Part shown: one piece after another, positions 10,011 through 51,174 of the stretch
Layout of the letters: each line of letters opens with the position of its first letter
Position numbering within the stretch: the stretch's first letter is position 1
Source: Shinisaurus crocodilurus
Lineage: Eukaryota > Chordata > Lepidosauria > Squamata > Shinisauridae
Assembly (NCBI GenBank): GCA_021292165.1
Contig: CM037878.1
Span: 257,535,921 to 257,599,920, forward strand
DNA: 64,000 bases
Reading direction: 5' to 3'
Made by a program: the position numbers and the translations under genes
Notes under the pieces: model-generated
Told to the model about the DNA's origin: nothing
What the model saw: the letters and a program-made list of their open reading frames with translations, nothing else
Database searches by the model: none

Positions 10011-10565
10011 TTCCATGTGTATCTGTAAGCAATTGGGCAGCAATGGGGTCACTGTGCCTTTCAGATGGCAGCACTTTTGGGGACAGAGATGTTTCAGGCA
10101 AGGCCTAGAAGCAAAGACAGATTAAAGAACAGGACTAGAAATGATCGAAGCTAGGAACACAAAGTGCTATTCTGTATTACAGCCCTTTTACCTTCACCTA
10201 GTCAAAAATTTGCATTGATTGCAAATTCCAGATTCTAACATTACCATTAGAATCAGCCAATGGAAAAAACCTCAGATATAACAGGATAGTCTGAAAGTGT
10301 TTTTAAAAGCTATTTCTGTACCAGATTTAAAGTGTTCTTGTTTTGTCATAGGAAAAATAATAGCTGGAGATTGTATGAGATTTCAACAGGATGTGTGTCT
10401 CATAATGCGAACTCCCTCCACTTGAGATGTCTGGATTAATTTTGAGTCCAGCCCAGCACCCTTCCAGCTGGATCCTACTTAACATGGTGTTCACACCCCC
10501 ACTGCCCCCTAACCTGCTCTCCCTGCCAGTCGCCCCACTTCCCCCATGCCAAAAAAAGCTTTACT

Positions 10566-10945
10566 TTGGGGAATCATCAAGTTGGAAGGGGCCTTGGAGA
10601 TCATCTAGTCCAATCAATGCACTGCAGGCTCTGCAATATTGGCCACCCAGCCTTTGCTTAAATATCTCTAACAAAGGAGAACCCACTACCTCCTGAAGCA
10701 GTCTATTCCACTGCCAAACAGCCCTCACTGTTAGAAAGTTTCTCCTAATGTTTAGCCAAAATTTGCTTCCTTGCAATTTCCAGCCTACCTTTTGCTTCTA
10801 GTCCTGCCTTTTGGAGCAACAGGGAACAACTCTGTTCCATCTTCCGCATGACAGCCTTAAGACTGCTATCATGCCTCCCCTTAGTCTTCTCTGTGCTAAA
10901 CACACCTTCAACCGTTCCTCACAGAACTTGATTTCTAGACTCCTT
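10566..10945 (-). mobile_element. CR1-type LINE 3' end (minus)
   Basis: The reverse complement contains GAGGGCTGTTTGGCAGTGG, the AGACTGCTTCAGGAGGTAGT block corresponding to the CR1 ORF2 C-terminus, and the tail CCAAGGCCCCTTCCAACTTG. Confidence 0.8.
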
Positions 10946-11700
10946 CATTGTTTGGAAGGGGGTAACAGGCAATAGAAGGGTCAGAGAAGCACAGGTTAGT
11001 CCCTGCAAGACCACTCCTTAGGTGGAAATGATGTGTGGCATGTCAATCCCTGTCAGGGATCATGACGTTTGTAGTTAAAAAACAATAAGCCCTATGAACC
11101 CCAGCAAGAAATGTGTCTATGCATAATTTGTAAATAAAGAGAGGCCTTACTGGTCCTCTCCTCTGAAAGGAAGCTGAATTCCCTTCCCAAGATAAGGCAT
11201 TTCGGCCTTGGGCAAAGGGAGGAACTGACAGGGAAGGGGAATATCAGCAAAAAAATAATGCAGCTTTGGGGCATTCATAGCAAAAGTGTAAAAACTAGGG
11301 GTCCCCCCCCCCCGAACATTCAGCTAGCACATCCTTAACCACACAGTCCGTGATGCAGCATCTGAGAAAGTAAACTGCTGCCTAATGAATTTCATACCAA
11401 AATAAATCAGGCTGCTGCATGTGCATAGCAAGAGCTGCTTACTCTTTAACACCACAGTGGCATAATCACCAGTTCAACAGTGGTAGCTTGATAGCTGTAA
11501 AGTTGTACTGAGAGAAGAGGGGGCTCACTATGAAGAAAAGAGCCCATTCATATTTCTGTCCTGATTCCTAATTGCAGCGATTTCCCCTAGTTTCATACAA
11601 TTGCATGATATTATGAAATAGAGTAGAACAGATTGTAAGCACAATTTTATACACAAAGGGGGGGGGGGAGAGAATTGTGACAGGGCATTGCTGGAGAGGT
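10946..11700. other. No gene recognised
   Basis: Unassigned sequence with C- and G-homopolymers (about 11306-11315 and 11660-11668). Confidence 0.5.
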
Positions 11701-11710
11701 AGCCTTTACA

Positions 11711-11780
11711 GCAGCCTTCCCCAACCTGGTGCCCTTCAGATGTGTTGGACCACAACTCCCATCATTCCCAGCCAGCATGC
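11711..11780. mobile_element. hAT-like MITE half
   Basis: CAGCCTTCCCCAACCTGGTG, then GTTGGACCACAACTCCCATC and CCCAGCCAGCATG. The right half is absent. Confidence 0.65.
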
Positions 11781-12683
11781 AGGGATAACCAACCGCCAGT
11801 ACATTACCAGTGTGCCCAGGAGACAGTGTGAAGCATTTCTGAAAATGGCCTCTTTCTGTCCCTCCTGTAAGGCAGCTTTCTGCAGTTTCAGTGCAGAATT
11901 GGAAGTGTGGGAAACATCTCTGGGAAAGGCCAGTACCTGCTGTATTGGGGCACTGTTAGAAAGAAGGCCATACAGACTGAAAAGGCTATGTTGGATAATA
12001 GTGCGGTGCATGTATACATCTCTTAATTGATGTAAGTACTGTACAAACAAGGCTTGTAATAAAAGCATAGAAGAACTACCACTAATAGGCTGGAACTAGT
12101 ATTTTCACAGGTATTTTTCCCTTTTAGTTCTTGTGGTGGGCTAAATTGTCATACTTTAGATTCTAGTAATAGGACTGTCACAGCGCTCCCCCCCCCCCCG
12201 ACTAACAGTGTATAAGGGGTTAGCGTGACATCTGTCTAGACAGCCCTCAGTTGGGCCTCTGGATTGATTTGGCACTTTCGGTGACACTGAGACTGATGAC
12301 ATCATCCCGTAGCCTTTTTCTATCCTGATACTGAGGTCACTTATTGTGCAGCCATACAGACTGAAGGGGGAGGGGATCTTACTAGTCCTGTAAAATGCTC
12401 ATTAGCTCACACTTAATTAAAGAAAACACACTGTGCCTTAAAAACTAAAGATTAAAAAGCTTCACATTACCCTTTATACAGCACACCAACCACTCCTCAT
12501 ACTCCAACAAATGCACCACTTGCACACCTATTGGCAGTGCAGTCATCATCCTTGCACATTTTTTTTTGTAAGTCAGCCTTGTATTCAGGTAGTTATAGGT
12601 GCCCAGGAATTGCATGCAGGAAAGTGTGTGGAATCCCATGTAGGTGAGAGTGATGGAGCATAGAAACTAAGTGGGCTGCTAGC
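11781..12683. other. No gene recognised
   Basis: Overlapping frames on both strands (11677-12030 plus, 11736-12068 minus) start in a MITE and have no domain. A C-run lies at 12188-12199. Confidence 0.5.
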
Positions 12684-12944
12684 GAGCCAGTGTGGTGTAG
12701 TGGTGAGAGTGTTGGACTGGGACTCGGCAGATCTGGGTTCTAATCCCCGCTCGGCCATGAAACTCACTGGGTGACTTTGGGCCAGTCACTGACTCTCAGC
12801 CTAACCTACCTCACATGGTTGTTGTGAGGATAAAATGGATAGGAGGAGGAGGAGGAGGAGGAGGAGGAGGAGGATTATGTAAGCTGCCTTGGGTTCCTTG
12901 CAGGAAAAAAGGCGGGGTATAAATATAATAATAAATAAATAAAA
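12684..12944 (+). mobile_element. Sauria-type SINE (plus), with expanded GGA tract
   Basis: Full-length copy: GAGCCAGTGTGGTGTAGTGG head, GGGTTCTAATCCCCGCTC box B, TAACCTACCTCACATGG centre, GGCGGGGTATAAATATAATAA tail ending in (AAAT)n. The internal GAGGAGGAGG block has expanded to about 33 bp (12841-12873). Confidence 0.9.
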
Positions 12945-13261
12945 TAGAGAAGCCCCCTCTTCCACACCCACCATAGTAGTGCAGCTTCTGCCCCTCCTCT
13001 GCCAGCCCCCAGCAGGGCTAGTAATTTTATTTGTAGGCTAGTAACTTTTGTGGGGTTATTTACAAAGCTGATGTAAATGCTTGTATTTTGCACTTCCATG
13101 CTTCTCAGGGGCAGAACAGCACTTCACAAGGAAAACATGGATTTCATTACTGTGAGTTCCTTGTAAGGTAAGGCTGAGGGAAGGCACTTTCAGGGCAGAA
13201 TCTGTGGGCCAGAGAGGATGCTTGGCTTAATGTCTGGCTTAAATGCTTGGTTTGAAAGGGA

Positions 13262-13445
13262 GGGGCCATAGCTCAGTGGTAGAGCACCTGCTTTGCATGC
13301 AGAAGGTCCCATATTCAATCCCTGGTGTCTCCAGATAGGGCTAGGACAGAATCCTGCCTGAAACCATGTTAGTCAGTGTCAACAATACTGGGCTAGATGG
13401 ACCAATGGTCTGACTCGGTACAGGGCAACTTACCATCTCCCTAAT
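13262..13445 (+). mobile_element. tRNA-Ala-derived SINE
   Basis: The first 73 nt (13262-13334) fold-align with tRNA-Ala: box A TAGCTCAGTGGTAGAGC, anticodon-loop region CTTTGCATG (TGC), box B like ATTCAATCCC and an acceptor arm ending TCTCCA. It continues with the SINE body (GGGCTAGATGGACCAATGG, TCTGACTCGGTAC). A non-tRNA body rules out a true tRNA gene. Confidence 0.8.
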
Positions 13446-13491
13446 ATCTTGTAGGTTCCTTCCAACTCTATGATCTATGAATTTATGAATC
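13446..13491 (+). mobile_element. CR1 tail fragment
   Basis: CTTGTAGGTTCCTTCCAACT and CTATGATCTATGAATTTATG match the terminal CR1 sequence. It lies directly after a tRNA SINE body and may be that SINE's own LINE-derived tail. Confidence 0.6.
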
Positions 13492-13629
13492 TCCTGCACC
13501 CATCAGTTCTTCCCTGCAAATGTCCACCCAACTGCTTTAAATAATCCCTCCCCAGCAGTTATACAAAACCAGAAATAAGCCTTGCTGAGTGAAAAACAGT
13601 TGGGGGGGTCGGTGGGAAGGGGAGAAGAA

Positions 13630-13835
13630 GGCTATCAATGGCTACTAGTCCTGATTGGCTATATGCTTCCTGCAGTATCAGAGGCAGTATGCCTATGTAC
13701 TCCAGTTGCTGGGGAACATGGGCAGGAAGGTGCTGTTGCACTCATGTCCTGCTTGTGGGATCCTGTGGGCAACTGGCTGGCCACTGTGTGAACAGAATGC
13801 TGGACTAGATGGACCCTCTTCTTATGTTCAAATTT
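13630..13835 (+). mobile_element. CR1/L3-type LINE 3' end
   Basis: Contains ATCAATGGCTACTAGTCCTG, GTATCAGAGGCAGTATGCCT, CACTGTGTGAACAGAATGCT and GGACTAGATGGACC. It is the same family as copies at 41640 (minus) and 58872 (plus). Confidence 0.75.
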
Positions 13836-14048
13836 GCAGGGGAGAATCAGCCGGCATGGGAAGATTTAAGCAACACCTCTTCCTCCTGCCCAGCCTGCCA
13901 GTTCTTCCCTGGAAATGCTTCATCCACCCCTGAATTCATGCTACCTTGGCAAAGGTGGATCCGCATTTGCAGCGATACCACAGCTTGCTGTCCTCAGGAG
14001 GCTCAAAGACAGTTTTCTAGGTCAGTTACCCAGGTCAGTTTTCTAGGT

Positions 14049-14120
14049 CAGCTACGCTGGCTGGGGCATGCTGGGAGTTGTAGGCCAAAAACATCTGGGG
14101 ACCCAAGGTTGGAGAACACT
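14049..14120. mobile_element. hAT-like MITE half
   Basis: GCTGGCTGGGGCATGCTGGG followed by AGTTGTAGGCC and CCAAGGTTGGAGAACACT corresponds to the right half of the 25608 element. Confidence 0.7.
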
Positions 14121-15155
14121 CTAGAGGAAAGAGTACATGAGGTTTGTGCTTTAGTTTCTTGAAGGTTTTTATGTTTGTGCAATGTGTGTTTCATTATAAA
14201 TCTGAGCAGGCAAACTGGCAAGCAGTGCCTATATCCTTAAGCAGCTTCAGGTCCCAAACAGCAAAGCACCCCTGTAGCCCCAAAACTGCTTCTACTTGCT
14301 AGCACCAAACATACAACTGTTTTTTCTCTCTTCCTTTTCAAATTCTGACTGTTCTTTTAGACCTCTTGGCACAAACATTGGCAGGCAGAGGACAGATCTC
14401 ACTCCTCCATCTTAGCATGTTGGTATATCTTGCATTCCTCCTACCTGGGGAAGCTGATAATAACCTTAGTGAATTATCAGTGGCCACTGTGAAGGATCAA
14501 GTCATACCAAGGCTAGTAAAAGGTGCCTCTCACATAACAGCATGCCTATGACACTTGAGTTTATTTTTAATTTACAAGGACATTTTCAGCATAAAATATT
14601 GGCGCCCACAAATATTTGTGTAATCGTTTAAACATCTTCTAGTTAGCATCCCTCTCACAGCCTATGATTATAGTGCAACATTTTCTGAATATTTTTGTCG
14701 GCAAAAGTGCTAGTAAACAAGTAGACTTGACACAGTCCAGAGGATGTTGAGATTCTCCTTTAGGCCAAGCAGAGCTGGCAGGGTGTGTGTGTGTGTTGTG
14801 CCTCCAGTAGGTCAGACAGAGACCAGCCAGGCTGGAGTGTGTTTGGGGTGGGGCCAGGCTAAGTGCAGGCTGACCCAGCTGGGCAGCCTTACCGATCAGC
14901 ACCTGCTCAAAAGGCAGGGCCCAAACACACTCAGATGCTGGAAGCAATTGTTCGTTACTACAGCCACAGTCAAACACTCCTGACATTCCCGACCTTAGAC
15001 TTCTGTACCTTTGATCCTTGGAACGACCTTGACCACGACTTTGCCTGATCCCAAACTGGTTTATGTTTGCTCTGTTTTGGACTGATATATTTTGGCTTCG
15101 ACCCTCAGACTGTGATAACGACTACGGCTTATCTTTGAACTGGACAGATTTACGA

Positions 15156-15159
<4 letters not shown>

Positions 15160-15198
<39 letters not shown>

Positions 15199-15212
15199 TG
15201 TGAGAGAGAGAC
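15160..15212. repeat. (TG)n microsatellite
   Basis: Sixteen TG units, then degenerate GA. Confidence 0.92.
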
Positions 15213-15624
15213 TTCTGCCTTAACTACCTTTCTCTTTCAAGCTACTTGTCCCTTCCTTGTATTATGCAACCTGAAAGAACTGAAGTTTACCCTAACCCTT
15301 TTGCAAACATAAAAAAATGTCTTTTGGCACTTTAAAGATCAACAGATTTATTGTAATGTAAGATTTAATGGACGAGATTACACTTTATCTGATGTAGAAG
15401 TGTTATCAGTTGTCAGATTATATCCCCCCCCACACACATACACACACACAGAAAATGGTAAGCAGTGGGTTCAGGAGGCTGTGAAATGCAAGAGGTAACA
15501 GACTGACATTACTGTGTTTGCTGTAACAAACTATGGAGCAGCCAGTTTGGAATGAATGAGGCTGATCATCCAAATGGAGATGGGATAGGACTAAGCAATG
15601 AGCCTACATTAGGACACGATAACC

Positions 15625-15690
15625 AGGATTGAATCTGGGACCTTTACATTGCATGTAAAACATGTGCCCTACCACTGGCCTGTGCCCCTT
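15625..15690 (-). mobile_element. tRNA-Ala-derived SINE head fragment (minus)
   Basis: The reverse complement shows the A box region GGTAGGGCACATG and the B box GGTCCCAGATTCAATCC. The body is missing. Confidence 0.55.
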
Positions 15691-16772
15691 TCCCAAATCT
15701 GCTATGCCTATGCAGTCTCTTCTCCTAGTTCCCAAATAAGGCAATAAAAGATACTGCAATGATTATACAAAATCCGTCAGCCATGAGTTGATTCACATGG
15801 TAAGCCATCTGGTAATAATGTAGGTGCACTGAGGTCCTGACCATAAGACACATGACACAGTGTGCATATCAGGTGATAGTTGTGTATGTATCATGTTGCC
15901 CAATACAGATGTTCCATCATGCATTCCTTGGGCCTGTCCCCCACCACATAATACGCTATTTTAAGATGGCTGACTGTGTGTTCTTCTGTGGTAGATTTAT
16001 AGTCATTCTCCATAGACATGGAACCATTTTTATTTTCCTGAATGGATATGACTTGGACTATGGAGCTCAAGATTTGTTTTGCAATTTACAACTCATATGT
16101 GTAAAGGCCAAACTCTGTGCCTGCAAACTATAGTGTTATGTCACTCATTTAAGTTCAAAAGAGTAACGAGGCAAAACTTTGTCCTTCCAGGGTCTTGCAT
16201 CATTTGCTTGCAAAAATAATCTCTGGAAGCACGTCAGTAACTAGCGTTGCTTAAAATATCTAATATCTTTCAGTTTCTTATTGCTGTCATTTCTTTCCCA
16301 CCGGTACTATTATGTACATAGTGTACTTTGCTCAGTTCTTGCTGACTCATTGTGGTAGCACTGTATCCTGGATGATAAGGGCCACTTTACTAAAGGTATT
16401 GGTAGTGAAGAATTCTGTCTCTGTGCCAGTGGCTGCCCTTGATGGCCTTCAGGATATTTCCAGTCCTGCAGTTTTACATTATGCTTGATGGATATTTCTG
16501 CCATTACATCACCCAAGCAGAAATTAAGGTTAGGTGCTTCAAAACAGAACAGCCAGTCCACAGGGATGTCTAGGCTAGATTGCTGAGTAACGTGTTGCAT
16601 TATGCAATTTAGAAGCTACGATGCTAGAATCTTCCGGTTATTGTGGCAGCAGCACAAAGTGTTTTCACTTTTATTTATTATTTATCACAATTGGATCCCA
16701 CCCTTTATCCAAAGAGCTCAGGGTGATCTTATATGGACAATCCCGTTTTATCCTTGCAACAACCCTGTATGG

Positions 16773-17411
16773 CAGGGGTAGGCAATGTGGTGCCTGTGGG
16801 CATCAGTGCACCTCTGGACACCATTCATGGTGCTTGCCAAGGTGTCCTCTGAAGCCCTGTTGCAAAGTTGTAAATCCAGTCAAGTAGCTTTATTATGCAG
16901 AAGACAAGCAAGTATTGCTTTAGGCTACAGACAAGCTGTCCATGCAGTCAATAGAGACAAAAGTTCCACACAAGCTTTGCATAATACATGATCACTAAGC
17001 TCTTGTTAGTTTCCTAAATTAAAGCATCATGAAAGAAAGTTGACATGAAATTGACTCTGATTGCTACAACCCTTCCTGTTCAAGCCAAGCGGGCTACTAA
17101 GCCAGGGTCTTGGAGCACCGTGATATGCTGCATTGTGCCTCCCTTTTCATCTGACATCTAACCCTTGAATCTTTGATTCCCTCCTCCCCCACGGTTTCGA
17201 GGACCCTGTTTGGCCTCCATCCAAGAGATTAGAGGGCAGCTGCATGGCCTCTCTCTCACTACTGCTCTCTCATATCTCAGGTACCTGCACCGTTGATGCC
17301 TCAGAGTCAGCAGCATACCCTCTCTCCCTCCTCATCTGACTCAGAATCGGTTCCCATGTCTTCTTGAGGCACATCTGCGGAGGTGTCAGGCCCAATCCCT
17401 ACATAAAGTGG

Positions 17412-17449
<38 letters not shown>

Positions 17450-17797
17450 GAGAGGAAGAGAGAGTCTATGGGTGATGAGCTAGGCTAGGATGTGCATGTG
17501 TGTGTATGGCTGGTGATCCAGAGTGAGTGAGAAAAAGAGATGGGGGAATGTGTTTGCTGCCAGAGGGGTCAGGGGAGAGAAAAAGAGTTTGTCTTCTTTG
17601 AAACAGGTTTCAGTTGGCACTGAAAACTATGGGTTCAAAGGAGTTGTTTTATGTGTTGGGGCTTAGTCTCTACCTCTGCCTTGTACTCCGTGTTTTGGGC
17701 AGGTTACTTGTCCTTTGCCACATTTTGCAGTGGTGCCCAGGACAGTTTCTCAAATTACCGGATGTGCCAATGGACTCAAAAAGGTCGCCTACCCCTG
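16773..17797. mobile_element. hAT-type non-autonomous element, 1025 bp
   Basis: It begins CAGGGGTAGGCAATGTGG and ends AAGGTCGCCTACCCCTG, so the ends are inverted. The flanking 8-bp sequences CTGTATGG (16765-16772) and CTGTAAGG (17798-17805) are a target duplication with one mismatch, as expected for hAT. No transposase domain is recognisable. A (TG)n tract lies inside. The target looks like an older SINE (CAACAACCCTGTATGG context). Confidence 0.8.
17412..17446. repeat. (TG)n microsatellite inside the hAT element
   Basis: About seventeen TG units. Confidence 0.92.
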
Positions 17798-18194
17798 CTG
17801 TAAGGTACAGATAGTGGGGACAAGGAGCGAGACTTCCAGCAAACTTCAAACTAAGAAGGGATTTGTATCTAGGATTTTCACACTGAAACCAACAGTAGTG
17901 TCACACAGGCCAGCAGCAGGACTTTTGAAAAATGCAGCCTGATATTAGTTCTGACATTTCTGAGAGGCTCTTAAATCTATTTATACTATTAAATCTATTT
18001 ATGCTACGCTATTCATTTATTTATTGGGTAGCCATTGTGAGGTTCTATTTCCGTTTTTTAAACTAGGAAATATACTTACCGTACCTTTGACTTATGCATG
18101 CCTAATTTTAGGTATTATTTTTGCATGAATTCCTGTGTCCTAGGCTTGTTGTCTCCCATTAGAAATAGCAACGTTACAAAGTTTTATTATTTTC

Positions 18195-18330
18195 AGTGTG
18201 GTAGTCGTGGTAGTCTGTTGCAGCAAAAACAATGAGGAGTCCTGTGGCCCCTTAAAGACTAACACATTTATTCTGCCATAAGCTTTTGTGGGCACTGTCA
18301 ACTTCATCAGATGCATGAAGTGTTAACCCC
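18195..18330 (+). repeat. Unclassified interspersed repeat, second copy
   Basis: GGTAGTCTGTTGCAGCAAAA, GAGGAGTCCTGTGGCCCCTT and AACTTCATCAGATGCATGAA correspond to the 51809 repeat. The AT-rich sequence to about 18720 may be the same element. Confidence 0.6.
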
Positions 18331-19093
18331 AAATTGGCAGATTTATATACAAATGCTGGGGTGCGTGTTTATGGAGATGTAAACTGTGTTGTCAGAGGGA
18401 ATTAAAATGCAAAAAAGTGCTGACAGTGATGATTACCTTAACAGTTACCATTGTTGTTGGGTGATAACACAGACATAATTGCAACAGTGAGCCAGTTAAC
18501 ACATGTAGCATGATAATAAAAAAAAACATTATCCTTATTCAAACCACAGGAAATAAGAATTGAATCTCTTGATGAGTTGTAGTTCCACAATTTTGTGTCT
18601 ATAACAGCCTTTGATATTCCTTTGTTTAAAAATTCGTGTCATGCTGATGTCACAACTGACATTTAATCTGGCTGAAAGAGATACATGTGTTTATTTAAAA
18701 CCTTGTTGAAAATAGGAAGAGGGAGAAGCCTCAGGCAGTACTCTTAAATGTAAATGTTAATTTTAAGATCTGCTGATTGCCTGACTATGTAGTTAGTTTA
18801 GTTTATCAGGAAACCTAGTATAAGTATATTTAACCATTGTGTAGTTTCCTACAGATAAGAGTTTTAAGTCTTCCTCCCCGCCCCTTGCTCTCCAGGTAGC
18901 ACCATACTTCCCACCTCTTTTTTCCAGTTTGCTTTCACTTAAGAAATTTGAAACAGCCCAGAGCTATGCACTTGTATGCAGGTACTTGAGCCTCTGTCCT
19001 GTTTTTTTTTAGTAGATCACAAGGTTTAATACAGTGATTCCTAAATGCCTCTAGGTATAACAGTCTTTTGAATAGATTGTCAGCATAAAAAAA

Positions 19094-19120
19094 GTGTGTG
19101 TGTGTGTGTGTGTGTGTGTA
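19094..19120. repeat. (TG)n microsatellite
   Basis: About thirteen TG units. Confidence 0.9.
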
Positions 19121-19164
19121 TAGATTTGAGATACATTGCATAAATATCCATTGCTTAAAGGACT

Positions 19165-19510
19165 GTCACCTCCTGTATCATCCTGCTTACTTCTGGGGGA
19201 GGCTTTTCTCTGTATCCTTACTGTGCCTATGGCTAGATTGATCAGAATGTGTGACAGAGCCTTCTCTGTGGTTGCACCCAAACTGTGGAACTCCCTTCCT
19301 CAGTGGTTCCATTCCCCCACCACTTCCCTATGTTCAGTCCCCTTAAGACTTTAAGAAAAAACATCAGCCAAGTTTTTAATGTACCTAGCTTGGTTTTTAA
19401 TGGCCTAATATTTTAATTGGCTTTTATCTGCTTTAGTTGTCTTTTATTGTATAATTTGTTTTTATGATTTAAAGTACACTTGCAATTGAAAAGAATAAAG
19501 CCTAACTATC
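19165..19510 (+). mobile_element. L2-type LINE 3' end
   Basis: AGAGCCTTCTCTGTGGTTGC and CCCAAACTGTGGAACTCCCT match the PKLWNSLP-coding block of L2. A T-rich UTR follows. Confidence 0.7.
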
Positions 19511-19514
19511 TTGG

Positions 19515-20476
19515 AATGTATCATTCCAGTACAGTATCCATTTCTATACAAACCTATTCTTTCTTACATGTACTCTATTTTATGTAGAGTCTCTAATTAA
19601 TAACATTTCCACTGATACTTTCTTTTCTTAATCTGTATGCTTATAATAAAATAAACTATATTTTAAAAGCAAGCTTGCGTAATATTTTGAAATTTGGAAG
19701 CACTGGTGGTAACTTCAGAGAGGGAAACATAGAGAAGCATAGGTTTCAGATTCATAGAGCTATGCTCAAATGGCCTCTGACGTTCTCCACTCTGTGGGTA
19801 GGGAAATTGGGGTTACCATTTCACCAAATTTCTCCACAGGCAGGAGAAATACACCCAATAGTTTCTCAGGGTTGGGACTCACCATTAGCAGCTGCAGTAG
19901 CACAGCGTCTTTTTCCCTGAAGGTTTCTGTTTTTTTTGTTAATTTGCTGTGGTAAGTGGCAATAGCAGCAACTGTGTTGGCAGTCTGGCCACCATTTTGC
20001 ATCTTCCACAATGGTTCAGACCTTGTGTCATTCTGGGGTATTGGGGGAGGGAGTGGGGAAGAATTGCTGCTACCACCCAAAGAACAAAACAAAATCTGCA
20101 AAGTGACCTTTTTCTAGGGCTGAGAATAAGAAAAATCTCAGATATTTTCTCAGAAAAATACCTTCTGAATAATTTTGGCTCAGCTCTATTCAGAAATCCT
20201 TCCCAGGTTCTTTATTCAGATTTTGTGAGAAGAGGCGTAACTATAACTACCTTATAGTGGTTTATATAATGAGGAAAGTTTGTTTTGCCTCTTGAATTTT
20301 GCTAGTTTTTGAAAGTCTGGTTGTGATATTAATTAGATGCTGATTGGAAAGATAGTAGAAAAAGTGTCATTTTTTACATAGGAGAACAAAAAGCCAAAAA
20401 AAGTCTCTTTTTCAAGGAGAGCTTAAGAAAAAAGCATCTGTATTAAGTCTGACCAAATACTGTTATTTTATTGCAG
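19515..20476. other. Intron upstream of SMAD9 exon 1
   Basis: An AT-rich, largely repeat-free kilobase leading to the acceptor at 20476. It may contain conserved intronic sequence; no coding exon is seen. Confidence 0.5.
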
Positions 20477-49295
<28,819 letters not shown>

Positions 49296-49558
49296 GAATC
49301 ATCTCCACAATCTACTTATGGGACAAACACTATTGCAGGCCATGGCTTGTAGAATTCTCACATTGCAGCCAACCTAAGTTTTTGTAAGTAGCTGTAAATA
49401 TCTGAATGTATATGTACATAGTATATTATCAGTGGCATTTTTTCATGCTGTATTTTATGTTTATTGGTTAATTGTGTTCTTTCCGCTGACAAAGCTATAA
49501 AAATGTGGACTTAGCAGGCCTGTTTTTGGGTATGGAATAACAGCAGTGTTGTTTGCAA

Positions 49559-49583
49559 ATATATATATATATATATATATATA
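49559..49583. repeat. (AT)n microsatellite in the SMAD9 3' UTR
   Basis: Twelve AT units about 265 bp after the stop codon, probably transcribed. Confidence 0.88.
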
Positions 49584-49654
49584 GCACCAAGCAAAGCTAA
49601 ATTCTATAACCTATATACATTTTGCAAATTGAGCAAGTTGGCATGTAAAATCAT

Positions 49655-49745
49655 AAGAATTGTGTTGCTAGATCAGGCCAGAATCCATCTAGTCCACATT
49701 CCATTTCTTAACAGGAGCTAGAAATCGTGCAGATTCTAACACACA
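49655..49745 (-). mobile_element. CR1/L3 tail remnant (minus) in SMAD9 3' region
   Basis: GCTAGATCAGGCCAGAATCC followed by ATCTAGTCCACATTCC. A short, old fragment. Confidence 0.6.
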
Positions 49746-50728
49746 TGCTGTTTCTGAGATTTCACCATGTCCTATCTGCATAATTTAAAGCCTTACGGTT
49801 TAGAAACTTGCTTTAAAATGAGAGAGAGACAGAGATGGCAGAAGCTGAGGCTGGAACTCTGCATTATATTAAATAGGTGACTGGTGCTCACACATTTATT
49901 TCACACCTGCTCTGTAATGTCTAGGACAACTTACCCATTTCTTGATATTACAGCATTGTACACTTTCACAGCTCCAGCCCACATCATTCACTGGTGATGA
50001 GGGAGGGAGTCGGGGTTAAGGCGCATGCAGCCATTGCTGAAAAGGGCAAGTATGTTTTCATTTTTCTTCTTCCTTTATATCAAGGCATTGTGCATCTCCT
50101 CCACATGCACTTCATTTGCTTGTGGAAGCAGGGAAACACGCAACATCTTAACCATAGGACATAGGTAACTGATCCTGGACGCTAGTCTTGGACATTAAAA
50201 ATGTGCACTTGACTGTTTTGGCAGCATGGTTTAATATAATACTTTGTTCCTTCTTGATATTCTCAATATAGTTAATTTACGCCCAAAATATCCAGTTCTG
50301 CACTTGTACTGTGTGAACATGGAATACACACAGTTCTGAATATGACCATGAATTAAATTTGTCACATCCATGCAAAACTACTGAACATTTCCAGTAAAAA
50401 AAAAATCCATTCTCCCGCCAAACTTGATGATCTACAAGCATCTTAGATTAGAAAACGGAGGGGTGGGGCTTGTCATCTGCAGTGATCCTAATTTAACCCT
50501 TATGTAGAAGTTAATTGATACACTGGGTAGATGTGCTAATTTTAGCTTCAACATGTAGCCTGTTGCTTGCCTAAGAAATCACTTTGTAGGTGGATGTAAA
50601 ATCACAGAAACTATAGTAAACATCCCAGTTATATGTGCCATTGCACACAGGGCTGACCCTACCATGAGGCAGAGTGATGTGGCTGCTTCAAGCAGCAGAT
50701 TTAGGCTGTCTGAAAGGGCAGCAAATTA

Positions 50729-50766
<38 letters not shown>

Positions 50767-50777
50767 ATAATAATAAT

Positions 50778-50873
<96 letters not shown>
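50729..50873. repeat. (AGT)n(AAT)n(ATT)n compound microsatellite
   Basis: AGT units at 50729-50766, AAT units to about 50820, then ATT units to 50873. The AAT and ATT halves are reverse complements, so the tract can form a hairpin of about 50 bp per arm. Confidence 0.93.
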
Positions 50874-50874
<1 letters not shown>

Positions 50875-51174
50875 TTCTGCCAGGGAGGGGGAGAGGCAGT
50901 TATGGAATGTCCTGCCTCAGGTGCCAAAATAACTTCAGTGCCTTAGGTACTATGACTTGTTTGGGTACGGGGTTGTATGCCATTTCCTGCTCTGCCTCAG
51001 GCAAAATATGTCATGGGCCGACCCTGATTGCACAGGTGTGGCAGTGATTAGGGTCAGGAGCAAAAGTCCTTTGTTGGCATAACATACCATAAGATGATAC
51101 CTTAGAAGACTTTAGGCAGAAAGCAAGAGTTTTGGAAGTGAGCTTCCACTGCAGGGCGGGAAGAGCCATTTGGA

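Larger units (their letters stand above)
14121..16655. other. No gene recognised; one possible LTR-like block
   Basis: 14750-15150 is richer in GC with CCTTGACCACGACTTTGCC-type sequence, reminiscent of LTR ends but without visible boundaries. A diverged repeat related to 51809 lies at 15310-15425. The rest is unassigned. Confidence 0.45.

Noticed and set aside
11677..12068. Overlapping plus and minus open frames of about 110 codons
   Set aside because: The plus frame begins inside a hAT-like MITE and neither frame resembles a protein family.
50664..51047. Low-complexity open frame (poly-Ser/Asn/Tyr)
   Set aside because: It is a translation of the AGT/AAT/ATT microsatellite.
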